Assembly (NCBI GenBank): GCA_024278715.1
Contig: JAJRSN010000432.1
Span: 1 to 18,006 of the forward strand
DNA from: Calditrichota bacterium
Lineage (GTDB): Bacteria; Calditrichota; Calditrichia; Calditrichales; Calditrichaceae
DNA length: 18,006 nucleotides
Direction: 5' to 3'
A program made the translations under genes and the position numbers. The notes under the pieces were generated by a model, which did no database searches, had not been told where the DNA came from, and was given only the letters and a program-made list of their open reading frames with translations. Of this stretch, positions 8,503-15,661 are shown piece after piece (the stretch's first letter is position 1; every line of letters starts with the position of its first letter).

Positions 8503-9321
8503 TCAATATTTGGAAAGTATGCTCTCCGCCTTGCTAACATAAGGACTGTCGGGAAATTCGTTTTTCAAACGGTCAAATTCTTCGCGGGCTTTTTGCACTT
8601 CGCCTTTTCTTAAATAGCAAAGAACCAATTTGAACTGCGCGTCTGACAATTTGTTGGAATTGGGAAAAGTAAACACCTTCTGGAAATCAATAATGGCTGC
8701 GTCGTATTGCTTTAAAGCGTAGTGAGATTCGCCGATCCAGTATTGAGCGTTGTCTGCCAGAGGATGGTTTGCGTTGGCTGCAAGAAGCGCCTGAAACATG
8801 GTGAGAGCGGTCTGGTAATCTCTGGCTTCAAATGCCTGCCTCGCCTGTTCGTATTTAACTTCATATTCGCCCTTGCTGACCGGACCCGCCGATGAAGGAA
8901 CGTAGAGGCTTGTGCTTTGCTTTGTTTGCTGCGCTTGTCCAACTTGCAGACTCTTCTGATTGAGCTGGTCTTTTAATTGCTGTATTAAACGATCTTTGTC
9001 TCTCAATTGTCTTTGTAAATTTTTGATCTTTTTTTCGTAATTCTTTTTTTCTTTGTTGGATAACGAAGCGGCAGCCATGGATTGATCCGGATTGGCGACT
9101 TCGCTTTCGTCCAGTAAATTGAGTTTCTCGCTTTTTTTCTTCTTCTTTTTCTTTGGTTTCTCCGTTTTTGTGTCAATACCAAGCAGAGCTTCAATATCGG
9201 TTAAATCTTGTTGTTGTTGTGTGGATTCGGTCGGAGGCGGTTCTTCCTTACGGGATCCGGCGCAGCTAAAAATGAAAAATGAAATGAGAAGTAAAATAAA
9301 TGAAGAATATTTGATGCTCAT
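8503..9321 (-). CDS. CpoB/YbgF-like coiled-coil TPR lipoprotein
   Basis: A 272-residue exported protein. The N-terminus is a lipoprotein signal peptide with a hydrophobic run and lipobox ending in FSC (Cys20), followed by a Pro/Gln-rich linker, a run of seven consecutive lysines at about 57-63, a heptad-like coiled coil at about 90-127 and three tetratricopeptide repeats at about 155-188, 192-225 and 229-262 (for example DNAQYWIGESHYALKQYDAA). This order, coiled coil then C-terminal TPRs, is that of CpoB (YbgF), which trimerises and couples Tol-Pal outer-membrane constriction to septal PBP activity. Classical CpoB is soluble; a lipid anchor is a variation. No tol or pal gene is in the window. 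The start is ATG 9321: a GGGAGGA Shine-Dalgarno precedes it, while an upstream in-frame ATG at 9381 falls in the -35 box. The gene has its own promoter. Confidence 0.85.
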   Translation of the reverse strand: MSIKYSSFILLLISFFIFSCAGSRKEEPPPTESTQQQQDLTDIEALLGIDTKTEKPKKKKKKKSEKLNLLDESEVANPDQSMAAASLSNKEKKNYEKKIKNLQRQLRDKDRLIQQLKDQLNQKSLQVGQAQQTKQSTSLYVPSSAGPVSKGEYEVKYEQARQAFEARDYQTALTMFQALLAANANHPLADNAQYWIGESHYALKQYDAAIIDFQKVFTFPNSNKLSDAQFKLVLCYLRKGEVQKAREEFDRLKNEFPDSPYVSKAESILSKY

Positions 9322-9352
9322 AATTTCCTCCCGATAAACAAAATTGTAATAC

Positions 9353-9381
9353 AATATATCAATGGATTTGGAATAAGTCAA
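9353..9381 (-). promoter_or_regulatory. Sigma-70 promoter for the CpoB-like gene
   Basis: On the minus strand TTGACT (9381-9376) and TATATT (9358-9353) are separated by exactly 17 bp, 5/6 matches to each consensus hexamer. Predicted transcription start is near 9346, giving a leader of about 25 nt that contains the GGGAGGA ribosome site. It is the clearest promoter in the window. Confidence 0.8.
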
Positions 9382-9452
9382 TAAAATAATAGTGCTAAGT
9401 AATTTAATAACTTAATATTAACGTGTTCCAAAACCAATTTTTTAAAATTACC

Positions 9453-9491
9453 AAATAACGTTCTGTTTCCGATGAACATAATGTGTTATTT
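9453..9491 (-). terminator. Nested inverted repeat downstream of the dprA-like gene
   Basis: AAATAAC (9453-9459) with GTTATTT (9485-9491) encloses GTTC (9460-9463) with GAAC (9474-9477), giving a two-part stem with an asymmetric inner loop. On the minus strand it lies about 110 nt beyond the DprA-like stop and is followed by TTTGGTAATTTT, so it may end that operon. AT-rich and imperfect, hence tentative. Confidence 0.3.
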
Positions 9492-9600
9492 AATCTGATG
9501 TTGATGTAAATTTAGTGAAATAAAGCAATAAAACACAAGGGGATCGAAAAGAAATAAGAAATAAATAAAGAGTGCGCTATAAGTTAAATCCGTTGAACAA

Positions 9601-10713
9601 TTATTGCGAGAACAAATCGCCTTGCTTCGGCAAGGAAGTTTTAAGAAAGTAATAGGTTTTGCCCTTGATCTTTTTGGAATCGATAAAGTCGATGTCTGTA
9701 AGGACTTTTCGCAGCTCTTTGTCCTGAATTTCTATTTCGGATTTTAATGCGTTTTTTACGGCTTCAAGGGGCAGTGCTTTTTGAGACAAAATTTCTTTTA
9801 ATTTCTCCTCAATCGTGTTCCCGTTTTCTTTAACCGGATTACCGTAAAAATCGACCGGCAGCGCTCCTTTCATAATCAGTAAATTGTTGGCGTTCTTTTC
9901 ACCCGGTTCGGGTTTGCGGATAAATATTTTCCTTCCCTTTTTTAATCCGTCAAGTACGCCAGTCCAGGTTCCGCCTTTGCTATCCGATTCGGCAACATAA
10001 ATTGTGTAAGCTAATCCGTAGATGTATTTATTTCGATCCATCGCCAATCCCACGGACCACGGCGCGTTGGGATGATAAGCGCTTAAAATTAATACGTCTC
10101 CTTCGATGATCTTTTTGTAGTATTTTTTAATACCGCCGCCAAAAGTTAAAATGCCTTGCGGCAAAACGACAATGCTGTAACCGTTATATTCCAACGTTGC
10201 GTCCAGAGCCGTTTTGTCAACCCCTTTTGCAAATCCGCTGACAACCACTTCGTAATTTTCCGCGCATTTTTTGGCGATATTCCTGGTAAATTCAAGAGAA
10301 CGTTCCGAAGCCCGTCTTGAACCGACAATCGCTACCGAGGGTTCGTTCAATAATTTTGTATTACCCTTAACATACAAAATAGGGGGCGCATTTTGTATTT
10401 TCAGATTTTGTTTTAAAGTTGAAGAGTATTCTTTTGAATTAACGGGAATGATCCGGAAACCCTGTTCGATTAGGCTTTCGCTTAAAAACGAGTAATTCGG
10501 TAAATCGATTTTTGCCTGTTCAATATCCTTCGCCTGCCGGTCGTTCAGTTTGAATTCGTGTTTCAGTTCTTCTGCATTCAATTCGAAAAATTCCGCGAAA
10601 GAAATTTTATAATTATCGATAATTTGGATAATCAGGCGATTTATTTTTTCATTGCCCCAATTGGGAAGATGACTTAACGCCATCCAGTAGGCAAATTCGT
10701 GTTCGTAATTCAT
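9601..10713 (-). CDS. Divergent DprA/Smf-family DNA-processing protein
   Basis: A 370-residue protein with the DprA (Smf) layout. An N-terminal helical SAM/HhH-like part lies at about residues 1-70. The Rossmann-like DprA core follows, entered by PPILYVKG (110-117) with VAIVGSRRAS (127-136), VVSGFAKGVDKTAL (157-170) and the later block MDRNKYIYGLA (225-235) and AESDSKGGTWTG (241-252). A C-terminal winged-helix-like segment is at about 315-360. Housekeeping DprA loads RecA onto incoming single-stranded DNA during transformation. This protein departs from it in the segment after the SG..KGVD motif and in having GGTWTG where standard DprA has SGSL-TA, so it is probably a specialised paralogue. 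Its ATG overlaps the RecQ-fusion stop as ATGA, with GGAG 7 bp upstream, so the two are translationally coupled and likely act together. Housekeeping dprA may exist elsewhere. Confidence 0.85.
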   Translation of the reverse strand: MNYEHEFAYWMALSHLPNWGNEKINRLIIQIIDNYKISFAEFFELNAEELKHEFKLNDRQAKDIEQAKIDLPNYSFLSESLIEQGFRIIPVNSKEYSSTLKQNLKIQNAPPILYVKGNTKLLNEPSVAIVGSRRASERSLEFTRNIAKKCAENYEVVVSGFAKGVDKTALDATLEYNGYSIVVLPQGILTFGGGIKKYYKKIIEGDVLILSAYHPNAPWSVGLAMDRNKYIYGLAYTIYVAESDSKGGTWTGVLDGLKKGRKIFIRKPEPGEKNANNLLIMKGALPVDFYGNPVKENGNTIEEKLKEILSQKALPLEAVKNALKSEIEIQDKELRKVLTDIDFIDSKKIKGKTYYFLKTSLPKQGDLFSQ

Positions 10714-12725
10714 TTGATATCTCCGCCGACGGTTTTTGCGATTACCAACGGTGCGATTATCGGCGCACCCAATTTTGTCAGATATTTACCGATTTCTTTG
10801 ATGGTTGCTCCGCTGTCGTAAATATCATCGATCAATAATATTTTTTTGCCATTGATTTCCTCTTCCGGTTTGTAAATAAAAGCGTTTTTTACATTATTTT
10901 TTTTCAGAACAAAATTCTGATAAATTTTTTGCGGCTTTGTCTGTATTGCTTTTTTTAAACCGTGCGAAATCGGAATGCCCAACACGGTTGAAATTTTTTC
11001 GCTAAAATTTTTCACCAGGTCTCCGGATTCCGTGGGAGGAATATAAAGAATAAGATCGAATTTTTGATTGCCGAATTTTTTGCGAAAGGCGCGCAGGGTC
11101 AGCTTTAGTAAAAAGTCGGGGAAATCTCCGCCGTTTTCATATTTGCAGCGATGGATTACCGAGCCGACATTCGACATGCCATAATACGAAGCAGCCACGC
11201 CATCGACTAAATTTGTGCCTTTTAACGAAAAAGTCAGTTCCGGGAAATAGGAAGTCTTAAAAGCATTTATTTTTCTTTGCCAGAAGTCTGTCATTTCAAC
11301 TTTGTGGTTAGTCTGCAATTCATTGTCGCATTTTTCGCATTTGCCGACATTGCTATCGCCCAAATATTGACAGAGGTATTCCATTCGGCAGGAATCGGTT
11401 TGCACATACTCGTGCATTTTCCGTAGTTCATGAAACTTAAACTCACGTAATTTCTCGAAAGGTTCGGTGTCTAAGGGCGGGGCGTTGAACTGATATTCGT
11501 ATTTTTTTCTCTTGTTGTAAAGAACCTCTTTGACGATACCCTGATCAAGCAGGTCGGCTTTAATCACTCTCACCTGCGTTTGAGTAAGGTTGGTTTTTTG
11601 CATCAGCTCGTGTTCGCTAAGCGGTTCTTCTTTTAAAGCGTTTATTACGGTTTCGTATTTTTTGATCGACGGTCGGCTGTTTTTTATGAAATGAGTCGGT
11701 AAATCCATGTCAGCGGGATTGAAAAGCAGATACAAAAACGTCGGTTTACCGTCTCTGCCGGCTCGTCCGATTTCCTGATAGTAATGAATGGGCGACTGCG
11801 GGATTTGCGTGTGAATGATAAATCGAATGTCGGGTTTGTCGATACCCATTCCCAGGGCGTTGGTGGAAACCACGCATTTCCAACGATTGGATTGTAATCC
11901 GTTTTCAATTTCTTTTCTGGAATCGGCGTCCAGACCGGCATTGTAATTTATGGCATGAATCCCGTTAAACTGCAACCATGAAGAAATAATTTCGGTTGTT
12001 ACTCTGGTTCCGGTGTAAATTAAGCCGTTGCCTTGCGCCAGCGAAAGGAAATTTGCCAACCAGACCAGTTTTTCGTCCTCATCTTTGACCTTTACAACAT
12101 TCAATGAAAAATTATGACGCAGCAAATTACCCCGGATCAGGGCGGCATTTTTACCCATCTGTTGAATAATATCCTGCGCTACTCTGTCTGTCGCCGTGGC
12201 GGTTGTCGCCAGAACGGGAAAATTTTCGGGCAACATCTTAACTAAATTAATGATTCTTCGAAAAGCCGGGCGGAAATCATGCCCCCAAACAGAAATGCAA
12301 TGGGCTTCGTCAATAACGATCATAGAAAGATTCATGTGTCGAACGGCGTCAAGCCATTCCTGATTTTCCTGCCGTTCGGGCGCAATGTACAAAATTTTTA
12401 ATCCACCGTTTCGAGCTTGTTGCAGAATTGCGTTGTTTTCGTCCGGCGTTTGTTCGCTGTTAACGCAGGCTGCGGATACGCCGACGGAATTTAGGTAATT
12501 TACCTGATCGCGCATGAGAGCAATTAACGGGGAAAAAATGATGGAGAGACCGTCAAACAGAGTAGCGGGAAATTGGAAGCATAATGATTTCCCAAAACCG
12601 GTTTTCTCGATTAATAAAATTCTTTCACCGTTTAATATTTTGGAAATGGTTGCCCATTGATCATCATAAAAATGATCTAGATTGAAAATCTTTTTTAAAT
12701 GCTGTTCCGCTTCGCTTCGGGTCAT
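10710..12725 (-). CDS. RecQ-family helicase fused to a ComFC-like phosphoribosyltransferase
   Basis: A 671-residue two-part protein. Residues 1 to about 340 form a superfamily-2 RecQ helicase: motif 0 Gln23, Walker A TGFGKS (42-47), DEAH (139-142) in the RecQ signature DEAHCISVWGHDFRP, TATAT motif III, and ALGMGIDKPD then QEIGRAGRDG for motifs V-VI. A winged helix-like part follows (about 370-405), then a zinc region with Cys446, Cys452, Cys463 and Cys466. HRDC is absent. The C-terminal about 190 residues are ComF-like: Tyr-Gly and K segments, TKPQK, KNNVKNAF, then the PRPP-binding loop ILLIDDIYDSGAT (629-641). ComFC-like PRTases assist DNA uptake in competence. Start ATG 12725 lacks a Shine-Dalgarno and sits at the predicted transcription start. 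Helicase activity is known for the family; PRTase substrate is unknown. The DprA-like gene overlaps its stop. Confidence 0.93.
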   Translation of the reverse strand: MTRSEAEQHLKKIFNLDHFYDDQWATISKILNGERILLIEKTGFGKSLCFQFPATLFDGLSIIFSPLIALMRDQVNYLNSVGVSAACVNSEQTPDENNAILQQARNGGLKILYIAPERQENQEWLDAVRHMNLSMIVIDEAHCISVWGHDFRPAFRRIINLVKMLPENFPVLATTATATDRVAQDIIQQMGKNAALIRGNLLRHNFSLNVVKVKDEDEKLVWLANFLSLAQGNGLIYTGTRVTTEIISSWLQFNGIHAINYNAGLDADSRKEIENGLQSNRWKCVVSTNALGMGIDKPDIRFIIHTQIPQSPIHYYQEIGRAGRDGKPTFLYLLFNPADMDLPTHFIKNSRPSIKKYETVINALKEEPLSEHELMQKTNLTQTQVRVIKADLLDQGIVKEVLYNKRKKYEYQFNAPPLDTEPFEKLREFKFHELRKMHEYVQTDSCRMEYLCQYLGDSNVGKCEKCDNELQTNHKVEMTDFWQRKINAFKTSYFPELTFSLKGTNLVDGVAASYYGMSNVGSVIHRCKYENGGDFPDFLLKLTLRAFRKKFGNQKFDLILYIPPTESGDLVKNFSEKISTVLGIPISHGLKKAIQTKPQKIYQNFVLKKNNVKNAFIYKPEEEINGKKILLIDDIYDSGATIKEIGKYLTKLGAPIIAPLVIAKTVGGDIK

Positions 12726-12731
12726 ACTTCA

Positions 12732-12760
12732 AAGATAAGTTTGATAAATGGACTTGTTAA
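12732..12760 (-). promoter_or_regulatory. Predicted promoter giving a leaderless recQ-fusion mRNA
   Basis: On the minus strand TTAACA (12760-12755) and TATCTT (12737-12732) are spaced by 17 bp, matching the -35 at 5/6 and the -10 at 4/6. Placing +1 seven bases after the -10 puts it on the A of the ATG at 12725. The absence of any Shine-Dalgarno before that ATG agrees with leaderless translation. Confidence 0.5.
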
Positions 12761-12818
12761 TATCGGAAACACGAACAAACTCCGGGGACTTCGCAAAATT
12801 TAAACTTACAGAACAACA

Positions 12819-13838
12819 TTAAGAGTATCTGCCCTGTAAAATTTCGATTAACGCCGGTTCCATCGTGTCAATTATTTTAATGAATGATTCCGGATCGTCA
12901 AGATAACCGATCTCGGATAAAAATTGGTAAAATAGTTTTAAAGCCGGCGGAATTTTAACATAATCATAGGGCTCTGCGGACATTTTTCTCAGGATATAAT
13001 CAAATAAAAACACTCCCAGTTCGGGATTGGAAACCGCACTCAGAGTAATTCCCGTTTCAAACGATGAGCTATAAATAAAGTCAAGGAAAAGAGAAGCAAT
13101 AAAAGAAAAAGTATCAATATCTTCCTTTAATCCTTTAAAAACCATCCAGTTTATAAAACGATCGCCCGCCAATTCCTTTAAGGCTAAAAAGTTTGATTCC
13201 CAGATATCATATTCCGGGCTGTCGATATCTTTGGTGTTAAAGGAGCGAGCCAGTCTGTCCATTATATGTAATATTCCGATTAATTTCAGATCTGCTTCCT
13301 TGGGTAAATAAGGTTTTGTGGAAAGTCTTAAAGAGTTGTAATCAAACCGCGAGATAATATAGTGCTTTTCTTTCCTGATAAACATGGTCCTCGGGTCTTC
13401 AGGTTGAATTTCATCAGGTAAAAGATATTCTTTTCTCTTAATCATAAAATCGAAAAATTCTTCGGCTTCCTGTTCATTAAGTTTTAATGTTTTACGGATT
13501 TCATTAATAATCATATTTTTATCTTCTTTGACTACTTCAGGCTTTTGGGATAACCCGTAATTCCACAAAGGGATAAGAAGTTGAAAGGCATCATTAGGAT
13601 CTTTAACAGCACCCTTTTCAACGAATTCGAGCACGGGCTTTCCGTACTCCATCATTGCCTGGCTCATTGAAACCGCCATGAATCCTTCGGGAGGAGTTAT
13701 CATCGCAAGAGGAGGAGTTTCAGCGATATGAATTTCCGGTGATGATTTCTGCGGTTTCTTTGCTTTTTTCTTGATTTTTTTGTATTGAATTTGCGAACGT
13801 CTTTTAGTAATGATCTTTTTCTTCTTTTTTTTCTTCAT
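12819..13838 (-). CDS. Uncharacterised protein with lysine-rich N-terminal tail
   Basis: A 339-residue protein I do not recognise. Residues 1-30 contain 17 Lys or Arg, including seven lysines in a row, which could be a nucleic-acid- or membrane-contacting tail. Residues about 31-52 are proline-rich. The rest is predicted mostly helical and acidic to neutral, with no catalytic motif, no signal peptide and no membrane segment; Trp92 (LWNYGLSQK) and the end (LFYQFLSEIGYLDDPESF) are the most distinctive stretches and look like a helical-repeat fold. The start is the first ATG in the frame (13838); a weak AGG lies upstream. The frame is open and codon use appears ordinary. It is 93 bp upstream of the RecQ-ComF fusion on the same strand and might be part of the same unit, though that gene has its own likely promoter. 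No function is proposed. Confidence 0.7.
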   Translation of the reverse strand: MKKKKKKKIITKRRSQIQYKKIKKKAKKPQKSSPEIHIAETPPLAMITPPEGFMAVSMSQAMMEYGKPVLEFVEKGAVKDPNDAFQLLIPLWNYGLSQKPEVVKEDKNMIINEIRKTLKLNEQEAEEFFDFMIKRKEYLLPDEIQPEDPRTMFIRKEKHYIISRFDYNSLRLSTKPYLPKEADLKLIGILHIMDRLARSFNTKDIDSPEYDIWESNFLALKELAGDRFINWMVFKGLKEDIDTFSFIASLFLDFIYSSSFETGITLSAVSNPELGVFLFDYILRKMSAEPYDYVKIPPALKLFYQFLSEIGYLDDPESFIKIIDTMEPALIEILQGRYS

Positions 13839-13878
13839 ACGGCATACCTGATTTTATTTTGTTTTTTTGTTGTTTGAA

Positions 13879-13905
13879 AGTATATATAAACAGCTTCATT
13901 TTCAA
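13879..13905 (-). promoter_or_regulatory. Possible sigma-70 promoter for the lysine-tailed gene
   Basis: Minus-strand TTGAAA (13905-13900) and TATACT (13884-13879) are each 5/6 to consensus but with a short 15-bp spacer. The start would lie near 13872, giving a leader of about 34 nt. Confidence 0.4.
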
Positions 13906-13978
13906 AAATATTTAATGAGCCGGTTATTAGTCGATTGTAATACGACCATTCTCCGTTGAGCGATTAATACCATTACTG

Positions 13979-14030
13979 AAACTTCAAACGCTTACCCTGA
14001 AGTTTAAAAAACTACCCCAAAGGTTAGTTT
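13979..14030. repeat. Two tandem small hairpins
   Basis: An 8-bp perfect stem with an 11-nt loop (13979-14005) is followed within 3 bases by a second stem of 8 pairs with a single bulge and a 5-nt loop (14009-14030). An AGGAG-like sequence at 14035-14039 follows but has no start codon near it. The structure could be a transcript element or a binding site. Confidence 0.4.
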
Positions 14031-14098
14031 ACAAAGGAGAAAAAATTAGTAATTTATAAGTATTAGATTTTTAAATTCGGCGTCTTCAAAGAAGTTAA

Positions 14099-14114
14099 CA
14101 ATGCCATGGCATTG
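14099..14114. repeat. Perfect 16-bp palindrome
   Basis: CAATGCCATGGCATTG reads identically on both strands with no spacer. This is the form of an operator for a dimeric repressor, though it may be coincidental or the core of a degraded repeat. It is 375 bp upstream of the repeat lipoprotein start and 260 bp upstream of the divergent lysine-tailed gene. Confidence 0.4.
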
Positions 14115-14488
14115 AATATTAAAATAATGACATTAGCGCATTGCCCGAGCAAGCGCGGCATTCAGAACAATGACGCTAAAAGAATCGCTCGTTTTGAGGT
14201 TGAAAAAAATGCGAAATATTATGAATTAGAACTATTTCCCATTGGATGTCAATAGTAGTAGGAGCTTGCGACGGGGAATCTTTTGTTTTTATTGTAGTTA
14301 AAATATTTCTCTCTGCGATAGAAATGACAGAATACGGTTTTTAGAGAGGGCACAAGAATAGAATATAAAACCAAGAATAAACGATTTTTTTAATTTAAAC
14401 ATGGGCTAACAGTAAGAAAGCAAGCAAATAATAAAATAGACAATCTAAAGTTTTTGACACTACGGGCATTTTTTTAAGGAGAATACAA

Positions 14489-15661
14489 ATGAAAAAGTAT
14501 TTTTTTCTTTCCGTAATTCTTTGTTTAATTTTATCAAATTGCGCCAGTCCTGAAAAGAAATTTCGGAAAGCGGAGAAACTTCGCTCAAAGAAAGCGTTTG
14601 AAGAATTTATTAACGATTATCCTGAATCTGAACTTGTTGAAAGAGCCAAAAAGCGAATAGTAGAATTAACCTTTTGGGAGCAGATATCTTCGGGTTTAAA
14701 GGAAAAACCATACCAAACATATATCGATTCGTTTCCGGGCGGTCTTTATATTGCCGAAGCGCAAGATCGTATCCGGGAAATCAGAGACTTTAAGAAAGTT
14801 CGTGAAAAAGATATAATCGATTCTTATACGAATTTTCTTGGGGTTCATCGCGACGGGATATTAGCGGACAGCGCAAAAAAGCGTATTGAGTATTTAAAAC
14901 CGGCTCAAGAAAAATTTCGGATGATTAAATCCGATACCTCCATAATTGCCCTTAAAGCGTACATTAATAAATTTCGAGATACGGGATACGGAAAATTAAT
15001 TGGGCTTCGGCTCGATAGTTTGACTCTTGTTCTGGCGGAGTCAAAAATTCTCAACAACAGAAAATACCGCAACTTACCTGATAATTTTGATTCTCTGGTA
15101 TCATATATAAAAGCAAATCCGAATGCAAAAAACATAAAATTGGCTAAGCAAGCTTTTGAGGATATTCTGATTGAACAAATTAAAATTACCGGTCCTGGTT
15201 ACCGGTTCATTATAAATGACATTCCTGTTAACTCCCGAGTTAAAGGTTATAGATATTCCATGCGATTACGCGGCAGACCTTTAAAAACAACTCTTTATTT
15301 GGGGACTGCCTCTCCTTCGTTTTCAATAACCGGTACCATTAAATTTGATTCAATAAGAGAAATTATTTTTACCGACTATCCCGACGACAAAATTCCCTTA
15401 ATGTTGCCGGAATATTTTCCTTCAATTATTTTAGAATGCACCGGAAGAGGTCCTACTTCAATTATGGACCCGGACTTACATTATTCCAACGATAGTGTTT
15501 GGCGCTTTTACGGAGAAGTGCATGCCATAAAAAATTATACTTTTAAAGGTAATCCCGACGACCCGCTGAGTTTTTATTTGATGGAGAATAAAGGGGCTGT
15601 GTTTCTTCACGGAAAAGGTTCAGTTGTTAAAGGCGATAGTATTATGATATTTTCAAATTAA
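14489..15661 (+). CDS. Putative outer-membrane lipoprotein with degenerate TPR-like repeats and beta-rich C-terminus
   Basis: A 390-residue protein of unknown function. The signal peptide ends in the lipobox LSNC (Cys18), with Ala at +2, so it is probably an outer-membrane lipoprotein in the periplasm. Residues about 37-225 carry five degenerate helical repeats beginning FEEFINDYP (37), YQTYIDSFP (75), YTNFLGVHR (113), LKAYINKF (155) and LVSYIKANP (203); the first three are spaced exactly 38 residues and share a later RI..L or RI..I helix, as in TPR/BamD-like assemblies. Residues about 235-390 are rich in beta strand and Gly, with RGRPLKTTLYLG and paired SITGTIKF/HGKGSVV motifs; no family is recognised. 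AAGGAG 8 bp before ATG fixes the start. It is monocistronic. Length and repeats suggest a scaffold, not an enzyme. Confidence 0.8.
   Translation: MKKYFFLSVILCLILSNCASPEKKFRKAEKLRSKKAFEEFINDYPESELVERAKKRIVELTFWEQISSGLKEKPYQTYIDSFPGGLYIAEAQDRIREIRDFKKVREKDIIDSYTNFLGVHRDGILADSAKKRIEYLKPAQEKFRMIKSDTSIIALKAYINKFRDTGYGKLIGLRLDSLTLVLAESKILNNRKYRNLPDNFDSLVSYIKANPNAKNIKLAKQAFEDILIEQIKITGPGYRFIINDIPVNSRVKGYRYSMRLRGRPLKTTLYLGTASPSFSITGTIKFDSIREIIFTDYPDDKIPLMLPEYFPSIILECTGRGPTSIMDPDLHYSNDSVWRFYGEVHAIKNYTFKGNPDDPLSFYLMENKGAVFLHGKGSVVKGDSIMIFSN

Larger units (their letters stand above)
13839..14488. other. 650-bp intergenic region with clustered palindromes
   Basis: No reading frame with a ribosome site is seen in this divergent gap. 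It holds two adjacent hairpins, AAACTTCA (13979-13986)/TGAAGTTT (13998-14005) and AAACTACC (14009-14016)/GGTTAGTTT (14022-14030, one bulge). Next is a perfect 16-bp palindrome CAATGCCATGGCATTG (14099-14114), then a spaced inverted repeat TTAGCGCATTG (14133-14143)/CAATGACGCTAA (14168-14179). Last is a 9-bp stem with one mismatch, ATTTCTCTC (14305-14313)/GATAGAAAT (14317-14325). These may be decayed short palindromic repeats or operator sites. Confidence 0.6.

Noticed and set aside
9319..9381. Longer start (ATG 9381) for the CpoB-like gene, adding 20 residues
   Set aside because: It lies on the -35 hexamer, would put extra residues before the signal peptide, and lacks a Shine-Dalgarno; ATG 9321 has GGGAGGA.
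13800..13838. Lysine-run poly-A tract as a frameshift or broken gene
   Set aside because: The frame is intact to the stop and the same A-rich lysine run appears in the CpoB-like gene, so it seems to be ordinary composition.
14035..14040. Shine-Dalgarno-like AGGAGA in the intergenic region
   Set aside because: No start codon follows at a usable distance and no open frame begins there.
14454..14459. TTGACA upstream of the repeat lipoprotein as a -35
   Set aside because: No -10 falls at the right distance before the ATG at 14489; 17 bp downstream is the ribosome binding site.
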